Both the position numbers and the translations under genes were made by a program. Under the pieces are notes generated by a model that was not told the origin of the DNA, ran no database searches, and was given only the letters and a program-made list of their open reading frames with translations. From positions 62,001 through 126,000 of the forward strand of contig NZ_QCYG01000010.1 of assembly GCF_003072065.1 (NCBI RefSeq): a DNA stretch of 64,000 bases, written 5' to 3'. This document shows positions 25,949 through 34,454 of the stretch, in pieces; the stretch's first letter is position 1, and every line of letters begins with the position of its first letter. This DNA comes from Thalassorhabdomicrobium marinisediminis. GTDB taxonomy: Bacteria; Pseudomonadota; Alphaproteobacteria; Rhodobacterales; Rhodobacteraceae.

Positions 25949-26340
25949 CCGACATCAACAAACATGAAGAGCAGAAACGTTTTCGCGCCGAAGCGACCAG
26001 CCTGTGGAAAATCACCTTCGGCCCGCTGGTCTGGGCGGTGCATTTCGTGGCGACCTACGGGCTGACGGCGCTGACCTGCGCCAAGGGTTGGCCGCTGGAC
26101 CCGCTGCGCATCGGCGTGGGGGTCGGCACGGTGCTGGCGCTGGCGGGCATCCTCTGGCTGGGGTGGGGCGCTTGGGCGCAATGGGACACCCTGCGCGACC
26201 GCGAATGGGAGAATGACGCCCCGACCGACGAAGACCGCCATCAGTTCCTTGGGCATGCGGCCTTTCTGCTGTCGATTATTTCTTTCATCGGGGTCGTCTA
26301 CGTGGCCCTGCCGATCCTTCTGTTCGGGTCCTGCCAATGA
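25936..26340 (+). CDS. Small membrane protein of the cytochrome oxidase operon
   Basis: A 134-residue protein with about three hydrophobic segments (ITFGPLVWAVHFVATYGL, LALAGILWLGWGAW, AAFLLSIISFIGVVYVALPI). It starts with GTG at 25936 inside the oxidase gene (GTG at 25945 is an alternative) and overlaps the next gene by 4 bp. Its place, where other oxidase operons encode subunit IV or small assembly proteins, suggests an accessory role. No specific family motif was recognised. Confidence 0.7.
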   Translation: MADVTDINKHEEQKRFRAEATSLWKITFGPLVWAVHFVATYGLTALTCAKGWPLDPLRIGVGVGTVLALAGILWLGWGAWAQWDTLRDREWENDAPTDEDRHQFLGHAAFLLSIISFIGVVYVALPILLFGSCQ

Positions 26341-26915
26341 AGGCCGCTTTGGGATATGCCGGGGTCGCGGGGCTGGCGGCTCTGTGGCTGCTCCCGTGGG
26401 AGGTTTGGTTCGCCACCGATTTCCCCCTGCACATGGTGCGCCACATGGGTCTGGTCGCCGTGATCACGCCGCTTCTGGTGCTGGGGTTTCCGGCCCTGGG
26501 CACGGCCTTCGCGCTGTCGCCCTTGGCCGGCGCGGTGATCGAGTTCCTTGTCGTCTGGGGCTGGCACGTGCCTGCGCTGCACGGCGCGGCGGACGGCGGC
26601 GGGTGGGCGTTTGTGGCGGAACAGGGCAGCTTCCTTCTGGCGGGGTTGCTGGTCTGGGGTGGTGCGCTGCGCGGCGGGCAGCCGCTGGCCGGGGCCGGGG
26701 CGCTGCTGCTCACCTCGATGCATATGACGCTGCTCGGGGCGCTGATGATCCTTGCCCCCCGTGACCTTTACGCCGCGGTCTGTGGCCGTCTGCCTGATCT
26801 GGGCGGGCAACAGTTGGGCGGGTTGTTGATGCTCGGCATCGGCACGCCAATCTATCTGGTCGCCGGTCTCGCGCTGGTCGGACAGGCGTTGCAGCCGGAA
26901 AGGAGCACCGCATGA
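26337..26915 (+). CDS. CtaG-like (caa3_CtaG family) cytochrome oxidase assembly protein
   Basis: Multi-spanning membrane protein of 192 residues, of the family linked to CuA/CuB assembly of caa3-type oxidases (not the Cox11-type CtaG). Candidate metal ligands are paired His-Met residues in FPLHMVRHMGL and TSMHMTLLGALMILAPRDLY, both near membrane surfaces. It overlaps genes on both sides by 4 bp within the oxidase operon. The family is recognised from this His-Met pattern, its topology and context. Confidence 0.78.
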   Translation: MKAALGYAGVAGLAALWLLPWEVWFATDFPLHMVRHMGLVAVITPLLVLGFPALGTAFALSPLAGAVIEFLVVWGWHVPALHGAADGGGWAFVAEQGSFLLAGLLVWGGALRGGQPLAGAGALLLTSMHMTLLGALMILAPRDLYAAVCGRLPDLGGQQLGGLLMLGIGTPIYLVAGLALVGQALQPERSTA

Positions 26916-27925
26916 GACAGGTTTTATGGACCCTTGCGACCTTGGCCGGACTGGCCGTTCTCGGCGCCGCGGCGGTGATCGGGTTCGGGCTTTACAACAC
27001 CTCGGCCCGGGGCGCGCATCTGCCCGGCATCGGCTGGGCGCTGCATACGACCTTCAAGCAATCGGTGCGCCTGCGCGCCCCTGCCACCGAAGAAGTGCCG
27101 GCGGATCTGCGCCATCCGGACCGCGCAGCCCTTGGCGCCTTGCATTATCAAAACGCTTGCGCCTTCTGCCACGGCTTCCCCGACGCGGCCCGCCCCGCCA
27201 CGGCGATGGCGATGAACCCGCGCCCGCCCCATGTGACCGAAGCGGTGGCCGATTGGGACGCCCGACACATGGGCTGGATCGTGCAAGAAGGCGTGAAGAT
27301 GAGCGGCATGCCCCATTGGCCTGCCGAGGGACGCGAGGATGAAGTCTGGTCGGTGGTCTCCTACCTCATGGCGATCAAGGAAGGGACGGAACTGCCGCCG
27401 CGCCCCGCCTCTGCGACCTGCACCGCTTGTCATGGAGAGGACGGCGACACCACGAACGCCTATATCCCCCGGTTGGATCTGCTGACCCCGGATCAAATCG
27501 CGCAGGCCTTGCGGCACTACCGCAGCGGCGCGCGGGAAAGCGGCATCATGGCCGCCGTGGCGCGCGACCTTGAGGATGCTGAGATCGCCCGCGCCGCCCG
27601 CGCCTTTGGCCGGTCCGACCCCGCGCCAGCGCCGATCCCGGACCCGGAGGCTCCGGCGGCGCTGCTGGCCACGCGCGGCACCGGTGATGTGCCCGCCTGC
27701 ACCGCTTGCCACGGCCCCGAACGGGACGCGGAGGCCCCCATTGCGCCGGTGATCACCGGGCAGAACGAAGGCTATCTGCGCGCGCAGCTTCGGCTCTGGC
27801 GCGACGGGGCGCGGGGCGGCGGGGTGCGCGCCGAACTCATGCGCAAGGCCGCGCAAGACCTCACGGATGCCGAGATCGACAACCTTGCCGCGTTTTTCGC
27901 GGGCCTCGCCCCCGCCGAACCCTGA
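26912..27925 (+). CDS. Triheme c-type cytochrome, membrane-anchored
   Basis: Electron carrier of 337 residues closing the oxidase operon. An N-terminal hydrophobic segment (LWTLATLAGLAVLGAAAVIG) anchors it or serves as export signal. Three heme-binding motifs are visible: CAFCH near residue 85, CTACH near 171 and CTACH near 265. Each sits at the head of a roughly 90-residue cytochrome c domain. The second and third domains resemble each other, as in diheme cytochromes such as c4. It could feed the CuA subunit from the quinol side. Likely periplasmic. Confidence 0.88.
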   Translation: MRQVLWTLATLAGLAVLGAAAVIGFGLYNTSARGAHLPGIGWALHTTFKQSVRLRAPATEEVPADLRHPDRAALGALHYQNACAFCHGFPDAARPATAMAMNPRPPHVTEAVADWDARHMGWIVQEGVKMSGMPHWPAEGREDEVWSVVSYLMAIKEGTELPPRPASATCTACHGEDGDTTNAYIPRLDLLTPDQIAQALRHYRSGARESGIMAAVARDLEDAEIARAARAFGRSDPAPAPIPDPEAPAALLATRGTGDVPACTACHGPERDAEAPIAPVITGQNEGYLRAQLRLWRDGARGGGVRAELMRKAAQDLTDAEIDNLAAFFAGLAPAEP

Positions 27926-27938
27926 TCTAATCCCCCGT

Positions 27939-27954
27939 GGGCACGCCGTTTGCG
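27939..27954 (+). promoter_or_regulatory. Candidate sigma-54 (-24/-12) promoter of the TRAP operon
   Basis: GGGCACGCCGTTTGCG matches the consensus TGGCACG-N4-TTGCW except at the first and last positions. The invariant GG (27940-27941) and GC (27952-27953) have correct spacing. It lies 95 bp upstream of dctQ. An imperfect inverted repeat (CTTGAA at 27965-27970, TTCAAG at 27988-27993) follows where the leader RNA would begin. Sigma-54 control is well known for dicarboxylate uptake genes. No activator gene is nearby. Confidence 0.45.
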
Positions 27955-28048
27955 CCATTGTCCCCTTGAAACCCGTCTGATTTCCGGTTCAAGTCGCCGC
28001 CGATCCATTCTGCGCGGGCGGAAGGACGGACGCCGAACAGGAGGGCGG

Positions 28049-28543
28049 ATGCGACACGGGTTTCTCAGGATCTGCCGTTGGCTTGACCGGCTGACCACAT
28101 GGATCTGCGCCAGCGCCTGTGCGGTGCTGACCGGCGCGGTTCTGGCCATCGTCATCCTGCGGTTCGGCTTCGACAGCGGCTTCGTGAAACTGCAAAACCT
28201 CGCGGGCTATTCCTTCGCGGTGCTGCTGATCCTGTCGCTGCCCTATTGCCTGCGGCGCGGGGGCCACGTGCGGGTTGAGGTGCTGTCGGAACGGCTTCCC
28301 GCAGGCTACGGGCGTGTGGCGGACTGGGTGGCGCTGGCTCTGTTCATCGTGCCGGTGTTCGGCCTGCTGGTCTGGGCCTGGCTGCCCGATCTGGCCTACA
28401 GCTGGCGCATCCGAGAGGGCGCGATCGAGACCGGCGGCCTGGGCGGTATCTTTCTGATCAAATCCATGCTGCCGCTGGCCGGTGCGCTGATGATCCTGCA
28501 AGGGCTTGCCGTGTTGCTCGATCCGCGGTTGACCGACCAATGA
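28049..28543 (+). CDS. dctQ: TRAP transporter small membrane subunit (DctQ-type)
   Basis: Small integral-membrane component of a TRAP carboxylate importer. From the ATG at 28049 (AGGAGGG close upstream) the protein is 164 residues with four hydrophobic segments, the standard DctQ topology. It contains LLILSLPYCLRRGGHVRVEVL, typical for the family. A longer frame from 27950 exists but lacks a ribosome binding site and would lie over the promoter candidate. The end overlaps dctM by 4 bp. Confidence 0.88.
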   Translation: MRHGFLRICRWLDRLTTWICASACAVLTGAVLAIVILRFGFDSGFVKLQNLAGYSFAVLLILSLPYCLRRGGHVRVEVLSERLPAGYGRVADWVALALFIVPVFGLLVWAWLPDLAYSWRIREGAIETGGLGGIFLIKSMLPLAGALMILQGLAVLLDPRLTDQ

Positions 28544-30087
28544 GCGCGCACGAGGGCTATCTTCTGGCGATGGTGCTGGCGCTGTTCGCAGGCATCCTGA
28601 GCGGCATCCCGGCGATGTTGGCCATTGCGGGCGTGCCGCTGGTGATGGCGGTGATCGGCAGCTTCACCGGCGTCTTCGATCTGGGGTTCCTGAGCTTCTT
28701 TCCCGCGCGGGTTTACGGCGTGATGTCGAACCCGTTGCTGATGGCGGTGCCGCTGTTCGTGCTGATGGGCGTGCTGCTGGAAAAATCGCGACTGGCGGAA
28801 AGCATGCTCGACGTGCTGGGCCGGATGCTGGGTGGCTCACCGCGAGGCATGGGGCTGTCGGTGCTGGTGTTTTCCGCGATCATCGCGGCCTCGACCGGGA
28901 TCGTCGGGGCGACGGTCGTGATGCTGGTGCTGATCGCCCTGCCCACGATGCGGCAGGCGGGGGTTCCCAAGAGCCTCTCGGCCGGAATCATCTGCGCCTC
29001 GGGGACGCTGGGGCAGATCATCCCGCCGTCGATCCTGCTCGTGCTCTTGGGCGACCAGATCGGCAACACCTATCTTGAGGCGCAGCAGAAAGCGGGCAAT
29101 TTCGCGCCGGACCCGGTCTCGGTCGGTGACCTGTTCGCCGGGGCCCTGTTGCCCGGTCTGATGCTGGTGGGCCTTTATGGGCTGTATATTTTCGTGCGGC
29201 TGCGGCCCACGGCGCGCGGCGTCATCGCGCCCGCCACCAAACGCCCCGTGCGGCGGCGCGAAATCCTGTCGAGTTTCGCACCGCCGTTGTTGCTGATCCT
29301 GTCGGTGCTGGGCTCTATCCTTGGCGGGATCGCCACCACCACGGAGGCCGCAGGGCTGGGCGCGGTCGGCGCGTTGATGCTGGCGGGCTATCGCAGCGGC
29401 GTGGCGGGCACAGGCCGGGTGCTAGTGCTGGCCGCCGTGGCCGCCGCCTTTGCCCTGATGGCGCTGCGCCTGTTCAGCGATTCCCGGACCGAGGCCACGG
29501 GCCTTGCGATCTTTGCGGCGGGGCTTGCCCTGATGCTGGTGCTGGGGGTGATCGTAGCGGGCGCACGGCTGTGGGCCAGTGGCACGCTGCAGACGGCCGT
29601 GGGCGATACGGTGCGCATCTCAGGCATGGTCTTCGGCATCGTGGTCGCGGCCTCGATGCTGGCTTTGGTGTTCCGCGGCTTCGGCGGCGATGAGCTCGTG
29701 ACCCAAGCCATGGCCGCAGTGCCCGGCGGCACATGGGGTGCGCTGGCGATGGTGTTGCTTGTTGTGTTCCTATTGGGGTTCATCCTCGAAGCGGTCGAGA
29801 TCATCTATATCGTCGTGCCACTGCTGGGACCGCCCATTCTCGGCGGAGACATCTCTCCGGTGTGGTTCGGTCTGCTGCTGGCGATGAACCTGCAGACCAG
29901 CTTCCTTACGCCGCCATTTGGCTTCGCGTTGTTCTACTTCCGCTCAACCGCGCCGCGCGACATCACCACGGGCGACATTTATCGCGGGGTTGCACCCTTT
30001 GTGGCGCTGCAGCTTCTGGGGCTTGGCCTGCTGATCGCCTTCCCGGCGCTGGCCACATGGCTGCCGCGTCTGGTCTTCGGTCCGTGA
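28540..30087 (+). CDS. dctM: TRAP transporter large membrane subunit (DctM-type)
   Basis: Sodium-driven transport subunit of the TRAP system, 515 residues with more than 12 hydrophobic segments. Family motifs include FVLMGVLLEKS, IIAASTGIVGATVVMLVLIALP and ICASGTLGQIIPPSILLVLLGD. A central insertion (residues ~225-350, beginning with the basic stretch RPTARGVIAPATKRPVRRRE and followed by extra hydrophobic segments) makes it longer than the usual ~430-residue DctM, as in the TakM/FcbT3-like branch. It works with the 2-oxo-acid-type binding protein encoded next. Confidence 0.9.
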   Translation: MSAHEGYLLAMVLALFAGILSGIPAMLAIAGVPLVMAVIGSFTGVFDLGFLSFFPARVYGVMSNPLLMAVPLFVLMGVLLEKSRLAESMLDVLGRMLGGSPRGMGLSVLVFSAIIAASTGIVGATVVMLVLIALPTMRQAGVPKSLSAGIICASGTLGQIIPPSILLVLLGDQIGNTYLEAQQKAGNFAPDPVSVGDLFAGALLPGLMLVGLYGLYIFVRLRPTARGVIAPATKRPVRRREILSSFAPPLLLILSVLGSILGGIATTTEAAGLGAVGALMLAGYRSGVAGTGRVLVLAAVAAAFALMALRLFSDSRTEATGLAIFAAGLALMLVLGVIVAGARLWASGTLQTAVGDTVRISGMVFGIVVAASMLALVFRGFGGDELVTQAMAAVPGGTWGALAMVLLVVFLLGFILEAVEIIYIVVPLLGPPILGGDISPVWFGLLLAMNLQTSFLTPPFGFALFYFRSTAPRDITTGDIYRGVAPFVALQLLGLGLLIAFPALATWLPRLVFGP

Positions 30088-30135
30088 ACCCCCTACGACT
30101 TATGCAACCGATTTGAAGGAAAAGGGAGAATTTCC

Positions 30136-31203
30136 ATGAAACGCAGAACTTTCATCGCCTCGGGGCTGGGCGTGACCGCCGCCGCAGGCAGCCTTGCGGC
30201 GCCCGCGCTGGCGCAGGGCAATATCGAATGGAACCTGCCCACCGCGTTCCCCAAGAACGCCCCCGGCGTCGGCTCCAACGTGGTCAATTTCGCGCAGAAG
30301 GTCGCAGAGATGTCCGACGGACGGCTCAGCTTCAAGGTCTTCGGGGCCGGTGAACTGGTGCCCCCCTTCGCGGTCGAGGATGCAGTGCAGCAGGGCAACG
30401 CGCCCGTGGGCCACGGTCCGACCTATTACGCGGCGGGCAAGAACCCGGCGCTGCACTGGTTCACCGCCGTGCCCTTCGGCATGACCGCAGGTGAACAGGT
30501 GGCCTGGCTGAAATACGGCGGCGGGCAGGAGATCTGGGACGACATCTACGCCCAGCGGGATCTGGTGCCCTTCTACTGCGGCAACTCCGGCACCCAGTCC
30601 GCCGGCTGGTTCAAGAACGAGATCAACAGCGTTGACGACCTCAAAGGCCTCAATATGCGCATCGCCGGTCTGGGCGGTGAGGTTTTCCGCAAGCTTGGCG
30701 TGAACGCGGTGCTGATGCCCCCGCCCGAGATTTTCCAGGCGCTGCAGTCCGGCGCGATCGATGCGGCCGAATGGGTCGGCCCGATGCTGGATCAGGCCTT
30801 CGGTCTGCAAAAGATTACCAAGCTGTGCTACCTGCCCGCGCTGGTCGAACCGGGCGCAGGCCTGTCGGTGGTGTTCAACAAGGATGCCTGGGCCGAGCTG
30901 TCGCCCGATCTGCAAAGCATCGTGCGCAACGCCGCCGCTGCCGCTGCGCTCGAGAACCACGCGAACTTCGACTATCACAACGCGCAAGCCATGGCCGCGC
31001 TGAAAGCCGATGGCGTCGATTTCCGCGCGTTCAACGATGATATTGTCGACGCCATGCGCACCGCCTGGCTTGAGGTGCAGGACGAGCTGACCACGCAAAG
31101 CGAAGACGTCGCCCGCGTGCGCGAAAGCTACGACGCCTATCTGGAAAGCGCGCGGGATTATGCCAGCGCGATGGCTCTGCCCATGCTCTCTGGGCGCAGC
31201 TGA
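30136..31203 (+). CDS. TRAP transporter substrate-binding protein, TakP-like (DctP family)
   Basis: Periplasmic receptor of the TRAP system, 355 residues. A twin-basic-type signal peptide (MKRRTFIASGLGVTAAAGSLAAPALAQ, of which KRRTFI is the Tat-like part) is followed by IEWNLPTAFPKN. It resembles the TakP 2-oxo-acid receptor of Rhodobacter in GAGELVPPFAVEDAV, in LKGLNMRIAGLGGEVFRKLG (carboxylate-binding Arg) and in GAIDAAEWVGP. A 2-oxo acid or related monocarboxylate is therefore the best guess. The gene follows dctM by 48 bp, with a purine-rich RBS (GAAGGAAAAGGGAG), and ends at a strong hairpin. Confidence 0.87.
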   Translation: MKRRTFIASGLGVTAAAGSLAAPALAQGNIEWNLPTAFPKNAPGVGSNVVNFAQKVAEMSDGRLSFKVFGAGELVPPFAVEDAVQQGNAPVGHGPTYYAAGKNPALHWFTAVPFGMTAGEQVAWLKYGGGQEIWDDIYAQRDLVPFYCGNSGTQSAGWFKNEINSVDDLKGLNMRIAGLGGEVFRKLGVNAVLMPPPEIFQALQSGAIDAAEWVGPMLDQAFGLQKITKLCYLPALVEPGAGLSVVFNKDAWAELSPDLQSIVRNAAAAAALENHANFDYHNAQAMAALKADGVDFRAFNDDIVDAMRTAWLEVQDELTTQSEDVARVRESYDAYLESARDYASAMALPMLSGRS

Positions 31204-31213
31204 ATCGCAAAAC

Positions 31214-31240
31214 GGTCAGGCCGGGGCTTCCGGCCTGACC
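31214..31240. terminator. Hairpin between the TRAP operon and the convergent PhyH gene
   Basis: GGTCAGGCCGG (31214-31224) and CCGGCCTGACC (31230-31240) form a perfect 11-bp stem with loop GGCTT. It starts 10 bp after the dctP stop and 25 bp before the end of the convergent gene. No clear T-run follows on either side, so it may need Rho or act mainly as an mRNA 3-prime stabiliser. Confidence 0.75.
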
Positions 31241-31265
31241 GCTTCTGAACGCTTTGAGACGGGTT

Positions 31266-32447
31266 TCAGGCTGTCCGGTTCTCGGCCATCCGCGCGAGAC
31301 CTGCTGCGAACGCACTCACCTCCATGTCTTCCTTCAACGCCCGCAGGAAAAACGCCTGCTGGGTTTCCGGCGCAAGGCCTCCGGCCGGGGGATCACGATC
31401 CAGATTGGTCGGGAAGGAATAGCCCTCGGCCGTGGCGGCGATGGCAGCCTTCAGCGCGGCGGGGCTCAGGTCGCTTGTGTCATGGGCCCGTTTCGCATGG
31501 GGGAAAAGCGTGCGGCACATGCCGTCACGATCGACCGATTCCATCGCCCGCCCGAAGGCCGAAGAGACCTGCAACAGATTGGCCATGCGGTGGATGTCGG
31601 CGCTGGTGTTGGCCCCGGCTGCGTGGAACAGCGCCGGATTGAAGAAAACCGCGTCGCCCTTGGCCAAGGGCACCTGCACGCAACGCGCCTCGAACAGCGC
31701 GCGAAAATCGTCACGTCGCCATGCGGCGTAGCCCGCGCGATACTGTTGCGAGAAGGGCAAGAGCTTGGTCGGCCCGCTTTCAACCGGCATATCGCAATGG
31801 GCCACCGCCCCTTGCAGGGTCAGAGCCGGGGAGAGGTCGTGCACGTGGGCGGGATAGGCGGTGCTGACCTCAGCGCTTTGGAAGCCAAGGTGATAGTCCC
31901 GATGCGCCTGCTGCGCGGCCCCGCCGGGATGCACGAGATTGATCTGCGCCGTCATCTGGTAGTTCGGGCCAAGCCAGGCTTCGCAGACCGCGGCTATGGC
32001 CTCATTGGCGAAATAGCGCAGGAACAGCTCGGGGGCGGCTTCGCACAACTTCTGCAGCGCGTTCCAGATCCGGTCGTTCGATCCTGCCGCGGCAAAATGG
32101 TCCGCGCCGCCGCCGGAACCCGCTTTCTCCTCTGCGATGATCTGCTCGTAGACCTGCGTGGCCTGATCAAGAACGTCAGTCTCCGCATAGGCCCCTTTGA
32201 GGACCAGCACACCGGCCCCGGACAAAAGCCCCTGTGCCCATTCCGCCATGAGGGTCTGTCCCGCCGCCGGATCCCCCAGCTTCGCCGCCAGATGCCCCAT
32301 GTCATAAAGGGGGATATTGGCGACGATCTCGCTGGCCTGTGGCACCGTCGCCGGGTCCAGCGTTTGCCCGATCAGCGCCTCGAAATCTGCGATCTCGCAG
32401 GCCTCCGGCTCAAAATACCCTGACGTTTGCGGCTGATGATCCTTCAT
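31266..32447 (-). CDS. Phytanoyl-CoA dioxygenase (PhyH) family Fe(II)/2-oxoglutarate oxygenase
   Basis: Probable non-heme iron, 2-oxoglutarate-dependent hydroxylase of 393 residues. The iron triad is visible as HRD at residues 182-184 (AHRDYH) and H275 (NPALFHAAG), with R287 as likely 2-oxoglutarate ligand. RBS AAGGAGG is well placed before the ATG. It lies 27 bp after the ABC ATPase gene on the same strand and so is the last gene of the inositol-type transporter operon. An oxygenase is not part of the classical inositol pathway. It may modify an inositol ether/ester or another imported polyol, but the substrate is unknown. Confidence 0.85.
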   Translation of the reverse strand: MKDHQPQTSGYFEPEACEIADFEALIGQTLDPATVPQASEIVANIPLYDMGHLAAKLGDPAAGQTLMAEWAQGLLSGAGVLVLKGAYAETDVLDQATQVYEQIIAEEKAGSGGGADHFAAAGSNDRIWNALQKLCEAAPELFLRYFANEAIAAVCEAWLGPNYQMTAQINLVHPGGAAQQAHRDYHLGFQSAEVSTAYPAHVHDLSPALTLQGAVAHCDMPVESGPTKLLPFSQQYRAGYAAWRRDDFRALFEARCVQVPLAKGDAVFFNPALFHAAGANTSADIHRMANLLQVSSAFGRAMESVDRDGMCRTLFPHAKRAHDTSDLSPAALKAAIAATAEGYSFPTNLDRDPPAGGLAPETQQAFFLRALKEDMEVSAFAAGLARMAENRTA

Positions 32448-32474
32448 CCCAGACCCTCCTTGCTAAAGAAAACC

Positions 32475-33254
32475 CTAAACGGTGCCGCCAAGGCTGCCTT
32501 CGAGCACCGCAAGCTCTTGCCCGCCGGCCATCATGTCCTGCAGCTCTTCGGCGGTGATCTCACCCTTCTTAGCGGTCCCCAGCGTGGTGCCCCGGTTCAA
32601 CACCGTGAACCGGTCGCCCACAGCCAGCGCGTGACGCACGTTGTGGGTGATGAAGACCACAGCCACCCCCTCTTTGCGCACCTTGTCGATGGTGGCGAGG
32701 ACGTTGGACGTCTGCCGCACCCCCAGCGCGCTTGTCGGCTCGTCAAGGATCAGCACTTTCGCTCCGAAATGCACCGCGCGCGAGATGGCCACCGTCTGCC
32801 GTTCACCCCCCGAAAGCGTGCCAACCGCCTGATCGGGGCCGCGCAGGTTGATGCCCATTTTCTTCATCGCTTCCATCGTGACCGTGTTGGCGTGCTCGTG
32901 ATCGAACAGCCGGATCGGGCCGATTTTGCGGATGGGTTCATTGCCCATGAAGAAATTGCGGCTCACGCTCATCAACGGGATCATCGCAAGATGCTGGTGC
33001 ACCGTGGCAATCCCCGCCGCCATGGCATTGCGCGGGCGGGCGAAGTTCATCGGTTTGCCGTCAAAGACAATCTCGCCCTTGGTGGGCTTGTGAACCCCCG
33101 ACATGGTCTTGATAAAGGTGGATTTTCCGGCGCCGTTGTCGCCCAGAAGGCAGTGGCATTCACCGGGGAAGATGTCGACCGAGACTCCGGCCAGCGCGAT
33201 GACGCTGCCGAAATGCTTCTCGATGTTCTTCATCTGGATGATCGGTTCGGACAT
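32475..33254 (-). CDS. Sugar/inositol-type ABC transporter ATP-binding protein
   Basis: ATPase of a ribose/inositol-family (CUT2) importer. It is a single ABC domain of 259 residues: Walker A LLGDNGAGKSTFIK, signature TLSGGERQTVAISRAV, Walker B VLILDEPTSALG. Classical CUT2 ATPases such as RbsA carry two ABC domains (about 500 residues); this one is the half-size form also common in alphaproteobacteria. It sits one base after the permease gene and shares its operon with the PhyH-type gene. Inositol as substrate follows from context and the shared operator. Confidence 0.88.
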   Translation of the reverse strand: MSEPIIQMKNIEKHFGSVIALAGVSVDIFPGECHCLLGDNGAGKSTFIKTMSGVHKPTKGEIVFDGKPMNFARPRNAMAAGIATVHQHLAMIPLMSVSRNFFMGNEPIRKIGPIRLFDHEHANTVTMEAMKKMGINLRGPDQAVGTLSGGERQTVAISRAVHFGAKVLILDEPTSALGVRQTSNVLATIDKVRKEGVAVVFITHNVRHALAVGDRFTVLNRGTTLGTAKKGEITAEELQDMMAGGQELAVLEGSLGGTV

Positions 33255-33255
33255 A

Positions 33256-34368
33256 TCAACGCTCCCCTGTGATGATGCGGCGGATGTAGGTGTTGAGGAT
33301 CACCGCCGCGAGGAGGATCACGCCCAGGAAAACACGGAACAGAGAGCTTTCGACCCCGGCAAAGAACAGCCCCTGTTGCACGACGCCGAAAATCAGCGCC
33401 CCAAGAGCCGCGCCGATGACCGACCCGTAGCCCCCCGTTAGCAAGGCCCCGCCAATCACCACGGCGATGATCGCCTCGAACTCTTTGAGCAAACCACGGT
33501 CCGCCCCGGCCGAGCCGAACTCCATCACTTGACAGACGGCGAAGACGGTGGCGCAGAAGGCGGTGAACATGAACATCTTGATTTTAACGGCGGTGACCGG
33601 AACACCGGAATTGCGCGCCGCATCGGCATCGCCGCCGGAGGCAAAGATCCAGTTGCCAAAGCGCGTGCGGGTCAACAGCCAGTGCCCGAAGATCACCAGC
33701 CCAAGCGCCCAGATGATCAGCATCGGAATGCCGTCAACCACAGGCTCTCCGATCCGGCTGCCCCGCTCGAACGTTGAGATCACACCGGCGTCGCCGAGCC
33801 ATTGGAAAATCGGCTTGCCGATCTTCGCCCCGAACACCGCCGCCAGCCAGTCGCCCTCGGCCGCCTCGCGGATGCCGCCGATGATGGTTTTGCGCTCAAG
33901 CGTCTGGGGAATGAAAATCGTGAAGCCGCGCAGGATGAACAGGGTCGCCAATGTGACGATGAAACTGGGCAGGCCCGTCTTGACCACGATGTAGCCGTTC
34001 AAAGCGCCGAACGCGATGCAGATGGCAAAGGTGATCAGGATGGCGATCCACATCGGCAGCTCGTAGGTCACGCCGAAGATGGCGATCATCATGCCGGCAA
34101 ACCCGATCATCGACCCCACCGAGAGGTCGAACTCACCGGCGATCATAAGCAGGCAGGCGCCCACGGCGATAATCATGAACTGCGCCGAGACGACGGACCA
34201 GTTCATCACGCCTTGCGCGTTGAACATGCCGCTGTCGTGGGCGAACAGGAAGAAAAATACGAAAACTGCGACGGTGCCAACGATCCCGCCCAACTCGGGC
34301 CGGATCAGGGCTTGCCGCAGTCTTGACGTTTGCTTGATTCGTTCGTCTGTATGCGAGACGTCAGCCAT
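33256..34368 (-). CDS. Sugar/inositol-type ABC transporter permease
   Basis: CUT2-family membrane permease of 370 residues with about ten hydrophobic segments. It shows the family stretches AVGACLLMIAGEFDLSVGSMIG near residue 75 and AARNSGVPVTAVKIKMFMFTA in the cytoplasmic coupling region. It also has FEAIIAVVIGGALLTGGYG near the end. A run of 86 bp with a terminator-like hairpin separates it from the binding-protein gene, so it is expected at lower levels than that protein. The start codon at 34368 gives a hydrophilic N-terminus of about 30 residues. Confidence 0.9.
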   Translation of the reverse strand: MADVSHTDERIKQTSRLRQALIRPELGGIVGTVAVFVFFFLFAHDSGMFNAQGVMNWSVVSAQFMIIAVGACLLMIAGEFDLSVGSMIGFAGMMIAIFGVTYELPMWIAILITFAICIAFGALNGYIVVKTGLPSFIVTLATLFILRGFTIFIPQTLERKTIIGGIREAAEGDWLAAVFGAKIGKPIFQWLGDAGVISTFERGSRIGEPVVDGIPMLIIWALGLVIFGHWLLTRTRFGNWIFASGGDADAARNSGVPVTAVKIKMFMFTAFCATVFAVCQVMEFGSAGADRGLLKEFEAIIAVVIGGALLTGGYGSVIGAALGALIFGVVQQGLFFAGVESSLFRVFLGVILLAAVILNTYIRRIITGER

Positions 34369-34402
34369 GGGCTATCCCCTTGTTCAGGCTTATAGATTTG
34401 GG

Positions 34403-34439
34403 AAAAAAGGGGCAGCCGTGGTCGAAGCCTCGGCTGCCC
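34403..34439 (-). terminator. Intra-operon hairpin with T-run after the binding-protein gene
   Basis: On the minus strand GGGCAGCCG (34439-34431) pairs with CGGCTGCCC (34418-34410), followed by C and six T (34409-34403). It starts 15 bp after the binding-protein stop and precedes the permease gene. The form is that of an intrinsic terminator, so it probably works as a partial terminator giving excess binding protein. Confidence 0.8.
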
Positions 34440-34454
34440 TTCGGGTCTGGTCGC

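Noticed and set aside
31214-31240. Riboswitch or regulatory RNA in the TRAP/PhyH gap
   Set aside because: The only structure is a simple 11-bp hairpin between convergent genes, best explained as a shared terminator.
33103-33254. TGTCGACC in the ABC ATPase gene and TTGTCGACG in several genes as more GntR sites
   Set aside because: They lack the full TGTCGACA palindrome and lie inside coding sequence.
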